NCBI GenBank assembly: GCA_002167215.1
Contig: NHDS01000024.1
Coordinates: 36,004 to 42,960 of the forward strand
From: Pelagibacteraceae bacterium TMED65
GTDB taxonomy: Bacteria; Pseudomonadota; Alphaproteobacteria; TMED127
Direction: 5' to 3'
Length of the DNA stretch: 6,957 nt
Both the position numbers and the translations under genes were made by a program. Below the pieces are notes generated by a model. That model saw only the letters and a program-made list of their open reading frames with translations. It made no database searches and was not told the DNA's origin. The stretch's first letter is position 1; the number at the start of each line of letters is the position of its first letter. This document shows positions 6,456 to 6,957 of the stretch, piece by piece.

Positions 6456-6957
6456 ATCTTTCCCTATATTTACTTACAATTCTGAGTGCCAATAAATTTA
6501 AAAAAAGGGTTGCAACAAAAAGTGTGATTCCCAAGGCAAAAGCAGCAAGTGTTTTTGCACTATCAAACTCTTGGTCGCCAATTAAGAGTGTAACTATTTG
6601 GACTGTGACAGTTGTTACAGCTTCAAAAGGATTAGCTGTTAAGTTTGCTGCAATTCCTGCAGCCATAACAACTATCATAGTTTCGCCTATAGCACGAGAA
6701 ACTGCGAGAAGAATTGCTCCAATTATACCAGGCAAAGCAGCTGGAAGTATTATTTTTTTTACTGTTTCTGATTTTGTTGCTCCCATAGCATAAGATGCAT
6801 CACGTAAGGACTTTGGCACGGCACTGATAACATCATCTGATAAAGATGAAATAAAAGGAATAATCATTATTCCCATAACACCACCAGCGGCTATTGCACT
6901 TTCAGAGGCAATATTAAATCCACTATAGTTTGCTAAATCTTTAAAAAAAGGACCAAC
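6448..6957 (-). CDS. pstC: Phosphate ABC transporter permease PstC (C-terminal part)
   Basis: The frame stays open from its TAA (bases 6448-6450) to the right edge, giving the last 169 residues; the start is beyond the window. The ATG at 6874-6876 is internal (visible residue 28), because the frame before it already encodes conserved permease sequence ending in AIAAGGVMGIMIIPFI. The EAA-type loop DASYAMGATKSE...LPAALPGI is at visible residues 53-77, followed by SRAIGETMIVVMAAG (about 87-101) and a final hydrophobic helix (about 137-160) with a basic tail. PstC pairs with PstA to form the inner-membrane phosphate channel. EAA loop context and position directly before pstA separate it from other BPD permeases. 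The end overlaps the pstA start by 8 bases. The pst promoter, and probably pstS, lie outside the window. Confidence 0.95.
   Translation of the reverse strand, partial: VGPFFKDLANYSGFNIASESAIAAGGVMGIMIIPFISSLSDDVISAVPKSLRDASYAMGATKSETVKKIILPAALPGIIGAILLAVSRAIGETMIVVMAAGIAANLTANPFEAVTTVTVQIVTLLIGDQEFDSAKTLAAFALGITLFVATLFLNLLALRIVSKYRERYE
6461..6465 (-). promoter_or_regulatory. Ribosome binding site of pstA
   Basis: AGGGA on the minus strand, five bases before the pstA ATG and inside the last codons of pstC. It fixes the pstA start within the 8-base overlap. Confidence 0.7.

Noticed and set aside
6605..6620. CTGTAAC and CTGTCAC direct repeat on the - strand inside pstC
   Set aside because: Repeat spacing is 9 bases instead of the 11 expected for a Pho box, and it is explained by Val-Thr codons in conserved pstC sequence.
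6874..6876. ATG as start of the right-hand permease gene
   Set aside because: The same frame continues to the right edge with permease-like sequence, so the gene is pstC cut by the window end.

Overview
The window is a compact, clearly AT-rich stretch (G+C looks like about a third or less by eye) with almost no non-coding DNA. Gene content and order point to a marine alphaproteobacterium with a streamlined genome. SAR11/Pelagibacterales or another AT-rich group such as the HIMB59/AEGEAN-169 type would fit. The clues are the order pstC-pstA-pstB-phoU-phoB, a PstA with the long extra N-terminal periplasmic region common in alphaproteobacteria, and an adenosine-kinase-like PfkB protein of alphaproteobacterial type. 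The exact taxon is inferred, not proven.

Left edge (1-855, + strand): the 3' part of a PfkB-family sugar/nucleoside kinase, most like adenosine kinase, whose start lies before the window. It ends 5 bases from the convergent end of the minus-strand gene set.

Rest of the window (861-6957, - strand, so transcribed right to left): the end of pstC (its start is beyond base 6957), then pstA, pstB, phoU and phoB. Next come a 627-residue two-domain glycosyltransferase (GT2 followed by GT9/heptosyltransferase-like) and an 84-residue membrane protein. Spacing from pstC to phoB is very tight: an 8-base overlap, then 18, 3 and 0 bases, with visible Shine-Dalgarno sequences. These genes are therefore almost certainly one operon. 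The glycosyltransferase follows after 42 bases and the membrane protein 9 bases later, with no terminator seen between them.

Function: PstC and PstA form the membrane channel and PstB the ATPase of the high-affinity phosphate ABC importer. PhoU links transporter state to the PhoR/PhoB two-component system, and PhoB activates phosphate-starvation genes. PstS and PhoR are not in the window. The two downstream genes look like cell-surface polysaccharide/LPS functions that may be co-transcribed with the Pho operon.

Most of this is ordinary core metabolism, and I do not see a novel defence, mobile or RNA system. The points most worth a second look are the GT2-GT9 fusion and its place behind phoB. 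Also notable is that six successive genes share one reading frame, with all five gaps a multiple of three. No tRNA, rRNA, CRISPR, insertion sequence or convincing terminator was found, and no gene-free stretch exceeds 42 bases.
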